Part shown: in pieces, positions 1 to 10,326 of the stretch | How the letters are laid out: the number at the start of each line of letters is the position of its first letter | Numbering within the stretch: the first letter of the stretch is position 1 | Source of the DNA: Halichondria panicea | Taxonomy: Eukaryota > Porifera > Demospongiae > Suberitida > Halichondriidae | Assembly (NCBI RefSeq): GCF_963675165.1 | Contig: NC_087388.1 | Coordinates: 874,800-938,799 of the forward strand | Reading direction: 5' to 3' | Length of the DNA stretch: 64,000 nucleotides | Notes under the pieces: generated by a model | Told to the model about the DNA's origin: nothing | What the model saw: the letters and a program-made list of their open reading frames with translations, nothing else | The model's database searches: none | Translations under genes and position numbers: made by a program

Positions 1-592
1 GGACCCAGCGCCACAGACCAACCAATCTAGAGAGGGGGGGGGGGGGTCATGAAATAGAACATGCAGCATCAATCCAATCAACTTAATCCAGTGGTACACA
101 ATGGGAACGCAATTAGCACACATTTCAATAGCTTACAAGTTATTGAATAGTTACGTATAATGATGTACATGTAACACACACAACGTCAATGCAGTACGCT
201 CTAAACACAACCCAGCCTTATTCCATTTTTCTTATTTAAAACAGAAAAAATACACTAATCGACCAAGCGTTCCATTAGAGTACTATGATTCAACTCACCC
301 TAGTGATGAGGGCTGTGTCACCAGACTCGGCTGAATCCTGAGATGGAAGGGGGGGGGGGGATATGGTCATATACACATAATTATGTTAATTGATTATTAA
401 CTTACGTCGTCTCTTGGCGGGTTGTCAAGGTAACCAAGAGGGGACGGGAGGTCTGAGCGGCCACCACCACGCTCCGAGCGTCTGTACACGAAGAGGAGGT
501 TATAACGCGAATAATTATAGAAATTTATTAAACTACCTCCTAATGTCTGAGAAGTCAATACTCCACTTGTGACGACCTTTGAAGTGAGCCAT
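1..592 (-). CDS. EMC4: EMC4, ER membrane protein complex subunit 4 (5' part, runs off the window)
   Basis: EMC4 is a subunit of the ER membrane insertase that helps place tail-anchored and multipass proteins. Four exons are visible on the minus strand: 537-592 (ATG at 592), 406-481, 299-337 and 1-26. The junctions are GT-AG and in phase. The protein starts MAHFKGRHKWSIDFSD, continues through a Gly/Arg-rich stretch to LGYLDNP, and reaches IGWSVALGP at the window edge. As remembered, human EMC4 has FKWAIELS, VGYLDK and CWDIALGP in the same order. The membrane-spanning half lies outside the window, so completeness cannot be judged. The start lies 205 bp from the divergent NOP10 start. The identification rests on a short soluble N-terminus but matches at three separate points. 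Confidence 0.8.
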
Positions 593-797
593 TCTCTCTA
601 AGCAGTGGTGTCAGATATACTGATAGGGGATAGCAGGAACACACACAGCAGACAGAGCTAGAGAAGACTACACAGTTACTTTAGCAATTGGTAATGATCG
701 CCACATCAAACCAAACAAAAGCAACACCACGTGGACCCCAGCTTTCAGAAAGAGAAGAACAACAGAACAACAAGAACAGAGAGGCTAGCAGGCAGAG
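593..797. promoter_or_regulatory. Shared 5' region between EMC4 and NOP10
   Basis: This 205 bp gap separates the two divergent start codons and must hold both promoters and 5' leaders. I see no clear TATA box; the stretch is A-rich towards NOP10. The bidirectional role is inferred from spacing only. Confidence 0.45.
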
Positions 798-1381
798 ATG
801 CATCTCATGTACTACATGGACGAGCAGGGCAAGAGAATCTACACTCTCAAGGTAATAGAGGTTACCCCATAATCGTTTAGTAGCCACACATAATTGTCAA
901 TGACCTAGTCTGTCCCTGTTGCTCTGTATAACTGTATAATTATGTATAAATTTTATGTAGATCTAGTCAGGTGTTCCTTCTAGGAACTTCCTGTCAGTAT
1001 GTTTAATTTCTGACGCACAACAATCTATTCACCTTGTGTAAATGTAAACTCATACTGTAAAGCATCGAAAGCATCGATTATATGTCTGATTATCTACTTA
1101 CAGAAAATGTCCCCCTCTACTGGGAAACCAACATCGTCAGCACATCCAGGTACGTGTAGTGTGTACGTGGTCTATCATTGTGTACGCTATGAACAGTGTT
1201 TAATATTTCATAAATTTTTTGCTTTGTATTTTTCTAGAATAACTTGTCACTATTTCTTTCTTACCTCTCCCCCGCCCCTCCAGCTCGATTCTCCCCGGAT
1301 GACAAGTACGCCAGACAAAGGATTATTCTCAAGAAAAGATTCGGACTACTGATAACACAAACTGCACCACGAATTGAATGA
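798..1381 (+). CDS. NOP10: NOP10, H/ACA snoRNP subunit 3
   Basis: NOP10 is the small zinc-ribbon-derived subunit of H/ACA particles, which carry out rRNA pseudouridylation and stabilise telomerase RNA. Three exons, 798-851, 1104-1149 and 1284-1381, join in phase to a 65-residue protein; human NOP10 is 64. The first exon gives [18 protein letters not shown]. The rest contains the family signature [17 protein letters not shown], then [12 protein letters not shown]. The human equivalents, as remembered, are YYLNEQGDRVYTLK and [17 protein letters not shown]. The gene is complete and ordinary. It is too small and too split to be recovered from a single reading frame, so automated callers could miss it. 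Confidence 0.95.
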
Positions 1382-2389
1382 ACCTTGACCTCCATGTGCA
1401 CAGTATATAAATGTCATAGTGCTGCTGTGTGTTATCATAATTATTGTCCATTGTACATACCATTGTACATGCACTGTCATCGCTTAAATTGTTGGCTTAG
1501 TTCATAATTGGGGCGAATGACAAATGTGTACAAACCACAGCATGACCATATGCATGCATAGATATTAGTATTTATGGACCATGTGTGTGTATGTTGCGGA
1601 TATCATTTTCACTGTTTGAGAGTGACGTAGTATATGAGTACCGTATAACGTGCATGGTTTGTACTAAAACTACCATACCGTATAAGCTCTATTTAAGGCG
1701 CCACATACAAATATTTTCGCTGGTATATAGGTGGCTGTATTCAGAGGTGGAAATTAGTTTTGAGGCTGAGGAAAATAGAGGGCCGCCTTCTAATTGGAGC
1801 TTTTCCAACCTCTAATACGGTTACCTTTACCAGCGTAAATATTTTTATGTGGCGCCTTAAATAGAGCTTATACGGTAGTTGGATACTCCTCTTTATGAAC
1901 TCTTGGTATGTGTTATAGTTTACAGCGCCAGAAAAAATTAATTCCATTTCTGAGTGACGCATCTTTTAAGAACATAAAAAATTGCGTTCAGCCCAGGTCA
2001 GCTGGTGCCTAAATTATGGTGGCGCTTATGTTCTACAGCTAGTATAGATTTTTGTAGACAAAATGGACGTGATCTAGCTCAGTTTCACTTGCTAGCTGCA
2101 CTGTTGAGAGCTGAGTGACTCATGAACAACGTTTATTGACTGTAGCTAGACAACTGTTTAGAAGTGTGAAGGAAGTCAAATATGCAGGATGATTGTCTTG
2201 ATGTCTCAAACAAGCCTTTTTATAAGCGCCAGAAAAAAGTAATTCCAGCAACGGTGGCGCTTCTTTTAGGACCTAATGTTTTTTCTCAACATCATAATCA
2301 AAATATCAAAATCGTTATTAACTCAATTAATGCATGACATTATAACAATCATGTCATGTCACATTGTGAACATATCAACAACTAAGCAC
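1382..2389. other. Intergenic, no gene seen
   Basis: This 1 kb gap lies between the NOP10 stop and the kelch stop. It holds an inverted-repeat element (1678-1876) and two copies of a short motif GCGCCAGAAAAAA near 1924 and 2227. No reading frame shows a recognisable protein or splice pattern. Confidence 0.6.
1678..1876. repeat. Palindromic miniature element (MITE-like)
   Basis: Two inverted arms of about 49 bp (1678-1726 and 1828-1876) share CCGTATAAGCTCTATTTAAG followed by GCGCCACATA, with a few mismatches. The 100 bp centre has no coding potential. No convincing target-site duplication could be fixed by eye. Confidence 0.7.
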
Positions 2390-3310
2390 TTATAGAGATA
2401 AGTCTACAGTTTGGACATAATTAGAATGTGCTTTTAGCTGCCCTCCGGCTACAATCACCTCTCCACTAGGAAGTACTGAGCATGTGCAGTCATATCGTGC
2501 AGTAGGCAGGTCTCCCACTTTCACCCACCTCCTGGTGTCAGGCTGGTAGAGGTGGATCGATGAACTTGGGTTGAGTCTGTCGTCCCATCCACCAACGGCT
2601 AATAGTGACCTCCCAATACTGAGAGGAGCTGACCTCACGAGTGGTACTTCCGGTAAGGTCTGCCAGAGAGTGGGTGACCGTGAGTCCAGGTTGGAAAGGG
2701 CCCTTGCAATGAGTTCATTGAGGTCGACGTTGTGCACTGTCTTGGTTATCCTAGTGTGATCCACCCCTCCCACTAGATAAAGGGTATTTCCAATGACAGT
2801 TGATTTCAGTACTGTTCGTGTGTTAGGTAGTGACTGAGCAATGTACCATCTTCTTGATATGTCCAACACCTCCACAGAGGAGATACGCTTGTTTTTATCA
2901 TCATACCCACCAGCTACAATGATGTGGTTGTTGAAGGAGACAGCTGTTGAGGAATCACGAGCAATCTTCATTGGTGGGTACGGGTGAGTCCATTTCCCTG
3001 ACTCAAATACTGCAAGCTGATTTGTTGGTTTGTGGTTTCTTGGATCACGTCCTCCCACCAGCACTAGTCGATTAGCGAGTAATGTCATAGCAAACCACAT
3101 GGCAATGTACTTTGGTAGTTTGGTCCATTGATCTTGCTCGAGCTTCATAACTGTACACATGTCACGATCATCGACTGCATGCCCTCCACCAACATACACT
3201 GTGTCACCGATAACAACACTCTGTACTGAGGTGCCCATCTTGATTGGCATGTCCTTTCCTCTTCTCCATTTCAGAGTGAGTGGAGGTATCAACTCTCTGG
3301 GAGGGGGACC
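2390..3310 (-). CDS. Kelch-repeat protein exon (six-bladed propeller), 3' part of a gene
   Basis: One open exon encodes 306 residues starting GPPPRELIPPLTLKWRRG after a good acceptor (ATTCAG before 3310). Six kelch blades are marked by the double-glycine motifs VGGGH, VGGRD, AGGYD, VGGVD, VGGWD and AGGQ, each followed by a Trp-containing strand. That number fits a closed propeller used for protein binding. There is no start methionine near the 5' end and the exon begins in phase 0, so upstream exon(s) must exist. The nearest coding sequence on this strand is the death-domain kinase 4.2 kb upstream. A phase-0 donor in its last exon (TAC then GTAGTG, exon end at 7612) would join in frame. The kelch unit may therefore be the C-terminus of that gene, or belong to a separate gene whose small first exons I cannot see. 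Its partner or ligand is unknown. Confidence 0.8.
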   Translation of the reverse strand, partial: GPPPRELIPPLTLKWRRGKDMPIKMGTSVQSVVIGDTVYVGGGHAVDDRDMCTVMKLEQDQWTKLPKYIAMWFAMTLLANRLVLVGGRDPRNHKPTNQLAVFESGKWTHPYPPMKIARDSSTAVSFNNHIIVAGGYDDKNKRISSVEVLDISRRWYIAQSLPNTRTVLKSTVIGNTLYLVGGVDHTRITKTVHNVDLNELIARALSNLDSRSPTLWQTLPEVPLVRSAPLSIGRSLLAVGGWDDRLNPSSSIHLYQPDTRRWVKVGDLPTARYDCTCSVLPSGEVIVAGGQLKAHSNYVQTVDLSL

Positions 3311-4443
3311 CTGAATAATGAATGAGCGTTATTAGGATAGTGTCTATGCTAACAAGCGAGTGTTAGCTACTTGTAGCAAATTTGTATGACACTAATTAGC
3401 TACATTTAGAGGTGACGCTTACCCAGGGGGCTTAGCTAGACTCAAGACAGGGGTTTCCAAAGAAAAACAGGCGGCGTGGCGAAATAATTGTTGGAGTTCC
3501 GCGGTACCACACCCTCTTAATTAGGGCAACCTACTGCTCATTGTTCATTTATTAAATGAGAACTTACTTAGCTAGCTATAGCTAGCTATAATGATACTAA
3601 AAGGTATAGGTTTCAATTTAAAGCTACTATGTATATTGCCATAGATATAAGAGAGAGGGACTGGAAACGGAAGTGGCCTCAGAAAACATCCGCCGCGCCT
3701 TGCTTTCTTGTTTTTTTTCTTGCCTCAAATGAGGAATGTGCTGTATCTTCATGACTACGGGACAGATTGTATATAGACATAGCTAGCTAGCTAGCTGGTT
3801 GAAAGAGACACAATCAACAGTGCATTGCTAGTGAGGAAAATGTGCTATCTGATTAGTTTAGCATATGAAGCATAGTTGCACTGATATACTATAGTGATAA
3901 TTCTAGACTTGCAATAGCTAGTCTCAATTACCTGCGAAGTTCCTGGGGAATAGATTAGCCATCATTAGGCGAGGCGCGGATGCTTAATCGAGGTCATATA
4001 CGTGATGTACATTGAAATCTACTTCTGTTTCCAATCTCTCTCTTCCTTTATCTATGGTATCTAGTCTAGCTGAGCACAATTAAAAATGTCATTTACCTGA
4101 GAGGTTTCATGTGGCTGGGATTGTGGTAGATCTAAACTTGTATATACTTTCTGGATCAAGTTGTGCTTAGAGCTTGAGTCTCCTTAAGGATCAATGAAGT
4201 GCAAGTATTCTATAGGCTTCTATCTAGTACAGTTTTCTTTGTGGATTTGCAATTAATGCTTTGTTCTCGAGTTATGCCTAGTTTTGTTTTTGCTACTTGG
4301 ATTGCAGCCTTTTTAGAAGAGTGCGTATAATTATATAGAAAAACTTATTTGTCCATGGAGTGTTGCTACTCTACTTAGTATATAGTTATCTTCAGGTTAC
4401 TATTATAGACGAGTAATAATTTCATATTTTTCTCTGTTTTTAG

Positions 4444-6073
4444 GATCAGTGGACCAAAGTGGCCAACTTGAATTTAGCACTGTGACCACAGAATCTGAAA
4501 TTAGCTTTTGGCTTATCAGCTCAGCTTTCACCTATCAGCTATCAGCTTTCAGTCAGTATACAGTGGACCTAAGTGGCCAAGTTGAATTTAGCACTGTGAC
4601 CACAGAATCTAATGCGTATGAAATTAGATTTTTTTGACTATAAAATTATATCAGCTCAGCTTTCGGCTTATCAGTTATCAGTGAACCAGATCAGATCATC
4701 ACGCTTAATTTTGCATAGAAATTAACTTTTCGCAAGCAGCAAATTAAATCAGCTAAGGCTGTAGCTAGCTAGCTATCAGCTCTCTGCATGTTTATATATC
4801 TCGCTGGCCAGTCCCACATCTAGTTTGACCACGCCCTCCCAAATTAATGAGGCTGCTAACATTACTGAGGATTTTCTAATTTTTTATGCATCCATGACAT
4901 AATAATCATATCAAAAATCAATCCATTAACTTATTAATTAATTAGTAATTACCAAGTATCGTAATCTAGGGCAGACAGGTTCTTAGTGAATCTGGATAAA
5001 GTTAAGTATGGCATCTTGAAGGGAATGCTTATTGTCACACATCAGTTTGGTGTATATACTTCCAACATAATGATTAATACTCAGCTAGTTCAACCTGCAA
5101 ATGTTTGTTTGTTTGACCACCTTAAGGTTGTTCCTGGGATAAGGGCGTGTAAAGGGTGAATTTGCTCCACCACACTGCACGTTCCAGTCTCAATTAAGCA
5201 ATACTCGACATGGGGACATGAGGAGCCTAAATCAAATCACCTATCGCCGCAGGTCCCACATAATATAATCCATAGGTGGTTTGATTTAGGCTCCTCCTGT
5301 CCCCACTGTCGAGTATTGTTTGATTGAGACTGTGACGTGCAGTGTGGTGGAGCAAATTCACCCTGTACACGCTCTTATTTCCCAGGAACAACCTTAAGGT
5401 GGTCAAACAAACAACAAACATTGAACAGTTGCAGGTTGAGTATTAATCATTATGTTGGAAGATATCTATATACACCAAACTGATGTGTGACAATATCCCT
5501 TCAAGATGCCATACTTAACTTTATCCAGATTCACTAAGAACCTATCGCCCTAGATTTACGATACTTGGTAATACTTTATGGGGGCGTGGCCAGACTAGAT
5601 GTGGGACTGGCCATGCAGAGAGCCGATAGCTAGCAGAGGAGGTACGACATCCGCGTGTCAAAGGAAACGTTTTAGACACACATTCCTTAGGTCAAAGTTC
5701 GAAATGTGTGTGTTAAAGACACGCGGATGTCGTACCTCCTCTAGATAGCTAGATAGCTGATAGCTAGCTACAGCCTTAGCTGTTGCTGCTTGCGAAAAGT
5801 TTATTTCTATTCAAAATTCAGCGTGATGATCTGATCTGGTTCACTGATAGCTGATAAGCCAAAAGCTGAATGCTGAGCTGATAGTCAAAATCTAATTTCA
5901 TATGCATTAGATTCTGTGGTCACAGTGCTAAATTCAACTTGGCCACTTAGGTCTACTGTATACTGACTGAAAGCTGATAGCTGATAGGTGAAGCTGAGCT
6001 GATAGCCAAAAGCTAATTTCAGATTCTGTGGTCACAGTGCTAAATTCAAGTTGGCCACTTTGGTCCACTGATC
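4444..6073. repeat. 1.63 kb near-perfect palindrome (long terminal-inverted-repeat element)
   Basis: The left arm 4444-5243 and right arm 5271-6073 are reverse complements with few mismatches, around a 27-nt loop at 5244-5270. Both ends read GATCAGTGGACCAAAGTGGC outward to inward. TTTTAG directly flanks both sides and may be a 6-bp target duplication. The arms differ by a 110 bp element inserted in the right arm (5634-5743) and about 115 bp present only in the left arm. No transposase is encoded. It looks like a non-autonomous foldback element. Confidence 0.85.
5634..5743. mobile_element. Mutator-like MITE, AGAGGAGG family, nested in the palindrome
   Basis: This 110 bp element has terminal inverted repeats CAGAGGAGGTACGACATCCG and its complement. 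It is flanked by a perfect 9-bp direct repeat, GATAGCTAG (5625-5633 and 5744-5752). A 9-bp duplication is typical of Mutator-like transposons. The other palindrome arm lacks it, so it inserted after the palindrome formed. A second copy of this subfamily lies at 53197-53313. Confidence 0.85.
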
Positions 6074-6078
6074 TTTTA

Positions 6079-6208
6079 GGGTACTAATTTTAGCATACTC
6101 TCAAAAGTACATTTTCTTTAAAGAAAACATTTTTCTCAACAATTATTATTAGCGGACTTAATTTAGCGCTAATTACAAATTTGCTAAAATTTGCTAAAAT
6201 TAGTACCC
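6079..6208. repeat. 130 bp miniature inverted-repeat element
   Basis: The ends GGGTACTAATTTTAGCA and TGCTAAAATTAGTACCC are exact inverted repeats around an AT-rich centre. It directly abuts the right end of the large palindrome. Confidence 0.65.
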
Positions 6209-7539
6209 GTTTATACTAGTAACAGGTAGTTCTGCACTAGAATGCTATAGCTATATTGCATGGTAGCTGCAAGAGTGAGAAGAGAGCTACAAGTACTAAT
6301 CGCCTCGAGCTACATGAGCTTCTCGAACTTCTTCTTGGCCAATAATATCTATAGAGCACTCGCAACGGTGCATTAACTGGTTTGTAGTTTGCAGCTTCTT
6401 GCAGCTACCAATCTAGTATAGAGCTAAGTAGACTTCTACGAACAGATTTTTCTGATTCTGGCGATTCTGGAGAGACTGCAATGGCCTTCAATGTACTGGT
6501 AAGCAAAACTAGCCTTTACTCGAGAACAAAGCCTTTGTTTGCAAGATAGCATTGCTAGAAGCTTATATAGAATCACTGTACTCGCATTGCAACTATGGAT
6601 CAGTTGTAGCTACTAATATAACAGTAGACTCTCGTTAATCTGCAGGTCACTCTTGGCTTAGGACAGTGCAACTTGGCCGGAATAGTGAGGTGGCTGTATT
6701 TCAGGAAATAGCTGCGGCTTAAAAACGACCTTACTTTGAATCTAATGACTAATTTTGCGGTTCTTGTCTCGAATAATGAAGGATAATGAATCATTCTGCT
6801 CTCTATTTAAGTGTAATCCAATTTTATCTGCCAAACCACACCCAAAACGTCATATCTGGCCGTAATAAAAACCTAGTTTGGGGCCAGTATACGGAATAGC
6901 GAGTGGCCGTACTTCAGGGTGAGTTTTGTGCAGTAAACATCTAGCTAGCAATCCGTACTAAACCAAATGGCCGGTATATCGAGGTGGCCGTACTTCAGAG
7001 AGCCGGAATAGCTGCATTGACACATCCACCGAGGCATCAGCACCCGCGGTGCTTTCATTATTGTAGCAGCGGACACTTACACAACAGTACAACAAACAAG
7101 AACAATTAAGCAATGTCACAGTTTTTTTTACGCTAATTTACACACACTCAAAAGGATGTGTAGTTAGCGGTATGATCAACAATAATGAAACAGCACCCAT
7201 GCATGTTGAGGTGTATTATTGTTTTTGTAGCTGCAATCACACTACATGGGGTATGCACCTTCTTGACTGGTTGAGTGTCCTTTGATTCACTCTTTGTTGC
7301 CTCCACTATGTACAAGTCTCCTGTCAGTGAAGCATCTAAGTAAGAATTACATTAAGGTGACATATTTTTTTGTGGGTATTAATTTCTGCTATTTCTGTGA
7401 ATGAGAGTAAAACTCTCAGAAAATTGGAAAATGTCATTAAACCCACTTGTGAGTAATTAGAAACGCTATATAACTTCACAACTTTAATACCAACAAATAG
7501 TGAAATCGCTGACAAATCTACCTGTGAAATAATGTGACC

Positions 7540-9354
7540 TTAAGGTAAACGTTCAATAGGAAAATCGACACATTTTTTGGAAGTGTAAAACACATAATTA
7601 TCATGCACTACGTATCTAATAGACTCACAGATGTCCCTGGCAGATGGTCTCCTCCTCATGTCTTCTTGCAAACAACTGTCGATAAGCTTCCTCAACTTGT
7701 GTGTGCGAGGGATCTGGGCAACACGGAATGATCGGTCCTTGGCAGATTTGATTGTCTCCAACTTGCAAACAATCTGTGCCAAAATCACCCCAAAGGAATA
7801 CACATCCAGGCTACTATCGTAATTCTCCTCTTCCAATCGAAAGGCCTCGGGAGGTAGATACCCCCTACGGTGACCGATGGCTGTGAGAGTGGAGCTAAGC
7901 TTGGAGGAATCGTATAGCCGTGACATACCAAAGTCGGAAATCTTTGCGACAGGCACTGGTCGTGTATGCTTCAGCAAGACATTATCGCCACAGAGGTCAC
8001 GGTGGATAATCTGCTTGCTGTGAATGTAAGCCAGACCACAAGCTATATCTTTGGAGAGGCTAATTTCACATTCGCTAGTGAGGGACTCTTCATCAAGGCC
8101 GGAGAAATAGGATCTCAGACAACAATCCATTAGCTCAACAACGAGGATCGTACCTCTTGATTTAGGGTGCTTAGCGGTCGACAAAAACTTAACAACATTT
8201 GGGTGCTGGAAAGACTTGAGAAAATCACGCTCACGATCAATTGCATTGTTAGCTTCTTCAATTTTGGTGGCGGGAAGATTTGTTTGCATCTCCATAGCGA
8301 CCTGATGTAGTAATTTGATAGCACAAGGATCGCCTCTGTAACTGCCTTTGAAGACTGCTCCAAATGCACCACTACCGAGTGGCTCGTCTAGGAAAATGGT
8401 CAAAGCTTCATTGATATTCTGGCGATTTTGGTCAACTGTACAGAACATTGTGTGTGGGTAGAGGAGTGAAATATTATGTCAACTATCGTATTACTAGAAT
8501 ATTTTGCGTATGATAAACCTGCATGCGAATGAGCCAAATCAGCAAAAAAATTGATCCTTTGCTATTGTGTTCTGGCAAGGACCTGTGTATTTACTAGTAC
8601 TAACTAGTGTTCAAGCTGGCGCTGTGCTAATGCCTCTCGCCATGTTTTTGCTTTCGCTTAAAAGTATTAGAGTGTTATATTAGTTTCTATAATGAATTTT
8701 ATATTAAAGTTAGCTTATCTATATAAAGTCACTGAGAAGAAAAGACTTATTTACATGCATCTATTGTTGTATTATGGTGACCTCAAGAAAGAAGAAAATT
8801 GATTCTTCCAGGATCTGTAGTTCAGTGTATATAATATCGAAGAAGAAAAGACCTGTGTATATGCATATTGTTATCTATATTGTTATATGGTAGTGTTTTG
8901 TGGCTTACCAGGCCCTCAAGACAAAGATGATTCTGCCAGGAGGATCTGGATCTGGATCTTGGATATTATTTTCTCACACATGGGGAATGAGCGCGCATGC
9001 GCATTACATCCGCAGGAATAATTAAGGGGTGTGTCCAATTTCACAAATGGCTACTGCTAGCTAGCTGTTTTAACAGATATTTTCTGAGTATTGTAGCTAA
9101 CAAAAAGCTAGTGCTTTAGTGCAAGGCTAACTCATATGTTGAATAGAAATTTTGTGCGGACAGATGATGCTATGAAAGATTCTGAAGAGACTGCAACAGC
9201 CTTCAATGTGAGTCAAACTAGCCATAACTCGAGAAAGAAGCTTTAGTTTGCTAATCCACGAATCGAAATCCAAGAGAACGTGGCTAGAAGCCTATAGAAG
9301 CTGTTAGCTTTCATTGCATTGCAACCGTTGAGCAGTTACAGCTGGAACAGACAC

Positions 9355-9435
<81 letters not shown>

Positions 9436-9924
9436 CAGCTTTACCGTATCCCTCGTGCGGCTACGCCTCGAGGCATAACTAGGTTGTTGCAAATTGATCA
9501 ACCCTCACAAAGTTCCACATAGTATGTTTGATATGCTCCCAAAACATTCTATGTAATAAACTAAGGAGATATGCATTCCGGTGCTTCATTGGTACTTACC
9601 CTCTGACTTCACATCAGTAGGATTGCTTGCATCAGTAGACTGTAGATGATCTTTCTCGATGGTCCTAGCTATGTGAACGTGGCCCACAATAGGACTAGAC
9701 AAAGCTTTGATAACATCTTCCCAGCTTCTCTCCCCACCTTTCAGCCATTCTTTTAAACCCTCACGATAGCAGTCATCAGGATTGTCTCTCCATTTTGTAC
9801 CAATGCTGTCGATAGTATCTGAGGATATTTTAAGAACCAACAAGAAGTTTCGCCACCTGATTCGAGCATCAAACGTAGCTATGTATAAATCTCCTAGATC
9901 TGCTATTGTGAGATAGTCAGACAT
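7540..9924 (-). CDS. Death-domain protein kinase (IRAK/RIPK-like architecture)
   Basis: Two exons, 9600-9924 (ATG at 9924) and 7540-8435, join in phase (G/TT, Val) to 406 residues. Residues 1-95 form a death domain (DLYIATFDARIRWRNFLLVL, then WRDNPDDCYREGLKEWL and SWEDVIKAL). The kinase domain has the glycine loop GSGAFGAVFKG, the ATP lysine in CAIKLL, catalytic loop HRDLCGDN, DFG in DFGMSR, and a C-lobe ending RRRPSARDI, so it should be active. Death domain followed by kinase is the IRAK/RIPK layout used downstream of innate receptors. Assigning it to one vertebrate family would be over-reading, because sponges have many such lineage-specific kinases. The ORF stops 30 residues after the kinase core. 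An alternative in-frame donor at 7612 could instead splice to the kelch exon (2390-3310). The intron at 8436-9599 holds repeats. Confidence 0.85.
8487..8600. repeat. Copy (a) of the CCGTATTACTAG element, decayed
   Basis: It starts CGTATTACTAGAATATTTTG and shares GATCCTTTGCTAT and GTTCTGGCAAGGA with the copy at 22030-22208. The right end is eroded. It lies about 50 bp upstream (on the minus strand) of the kinase exon acceptor. Confidence 0.65.
9155..9345. repeat. Dispersed repeat fragment (about five copies in the window)
   Basis: It shares GCCTTCAATGTGAGTCAAAC, CATAACTCGAG and AGAAGCCTATAGAAGCTGTT with inverted or direct copies near 4185-4340, 6255-6600, 10404-10650 and 16615-16690. No coding capacity is seen and the class is undetermined. 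A related piece, CCGAGGCATCAGCACCCGCG, occurs at about 7029 and 10872. Confidence 0.6.
9353..9434. repeat. (CAGA)n then (CA)n microsatellite
   Basis: Simple repeat in the intron of the death-domain kinase gene; about seven CAGA units pass into about 25 CA units. Confidence 0.95.
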
Positions 9925-10217
9925 CTTCTCTGTAGAGTGTGGAATAAGATATTGCAGTGAAATGTATGAGCAAAAGCTTTTTGGGAGTGTGCAATAATTA
10001 TTAATATCTAGACATACACAACAGTGCTGTCTGCACTCACTGATAATAATCCATAGGCTACATCTTCAAGTAGACAACTAACTACAAGACACGCCCTTTG
10101 ACTTATATAGATCTAGATCTAGCTATCCTTGCTAGATAATTATGTATAAAACTTACCTCAAATTGAAATCCAAGAAATATAACCAGTGCACATACATGCA
10201 GCCAATGATGCAGCTAG

Positions 10218-10260
10218 CTTAGCTACCCCGGTATTACTAGTAAATACCGGGGTAGCTAAG
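10218..10260. repeat. Perfect hairpin, 18-bp arms
   Basis: The arms CTTAGCTACCCCGGTATT and its exact complement are separated by the 7-nt loop ACTAGTA. It lies 24 bp from a second perfect palindrome. Confidence 0.85.
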
Positions 10261-10284
10261 TTAGCTAAGCTAAATACTTGTGTG

Positions 10285-10326
10285 ATAATTCGTTGTTGTT
10301 TATTGCAATAAACAACAACGAATTAT
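10285..10326. repeat. Perfect 42-bp palindrome without a loop
   Basis: ATAATTCGTTGTTGTTTATT plus G is followed directly by its exact reverse complement. A loop-free palindrome of this length usually marks a foldback element or a replication-generated inversion. Confidence 0.85.

Larger units (their letters stand above)
3311..7539. other. Repeat-filled gap or very long intron between kinase and kelch exons
   Basis: No credible coding exon is visible on either strand over 4.2 kb. The stretch holds a small inverted-repeat element (arms 3637-3674 and 4021-4058), the 1.63 kb palindrome at 4444-6073, a 130 bp element at 6079-6208 and fragments of a dispersed repeat. It is far longer than the typical 50-300 bp introns elsewhere in the window, which suggests growth by insertion. 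Confidence 0.6.

Noticed and set aside
5227-5421. 64-residue frame in the centre of the large palindrome
   Set aside because: It lies across the loop of an inverted repeat, has no homology, and the mirrored arm does not preserve it.
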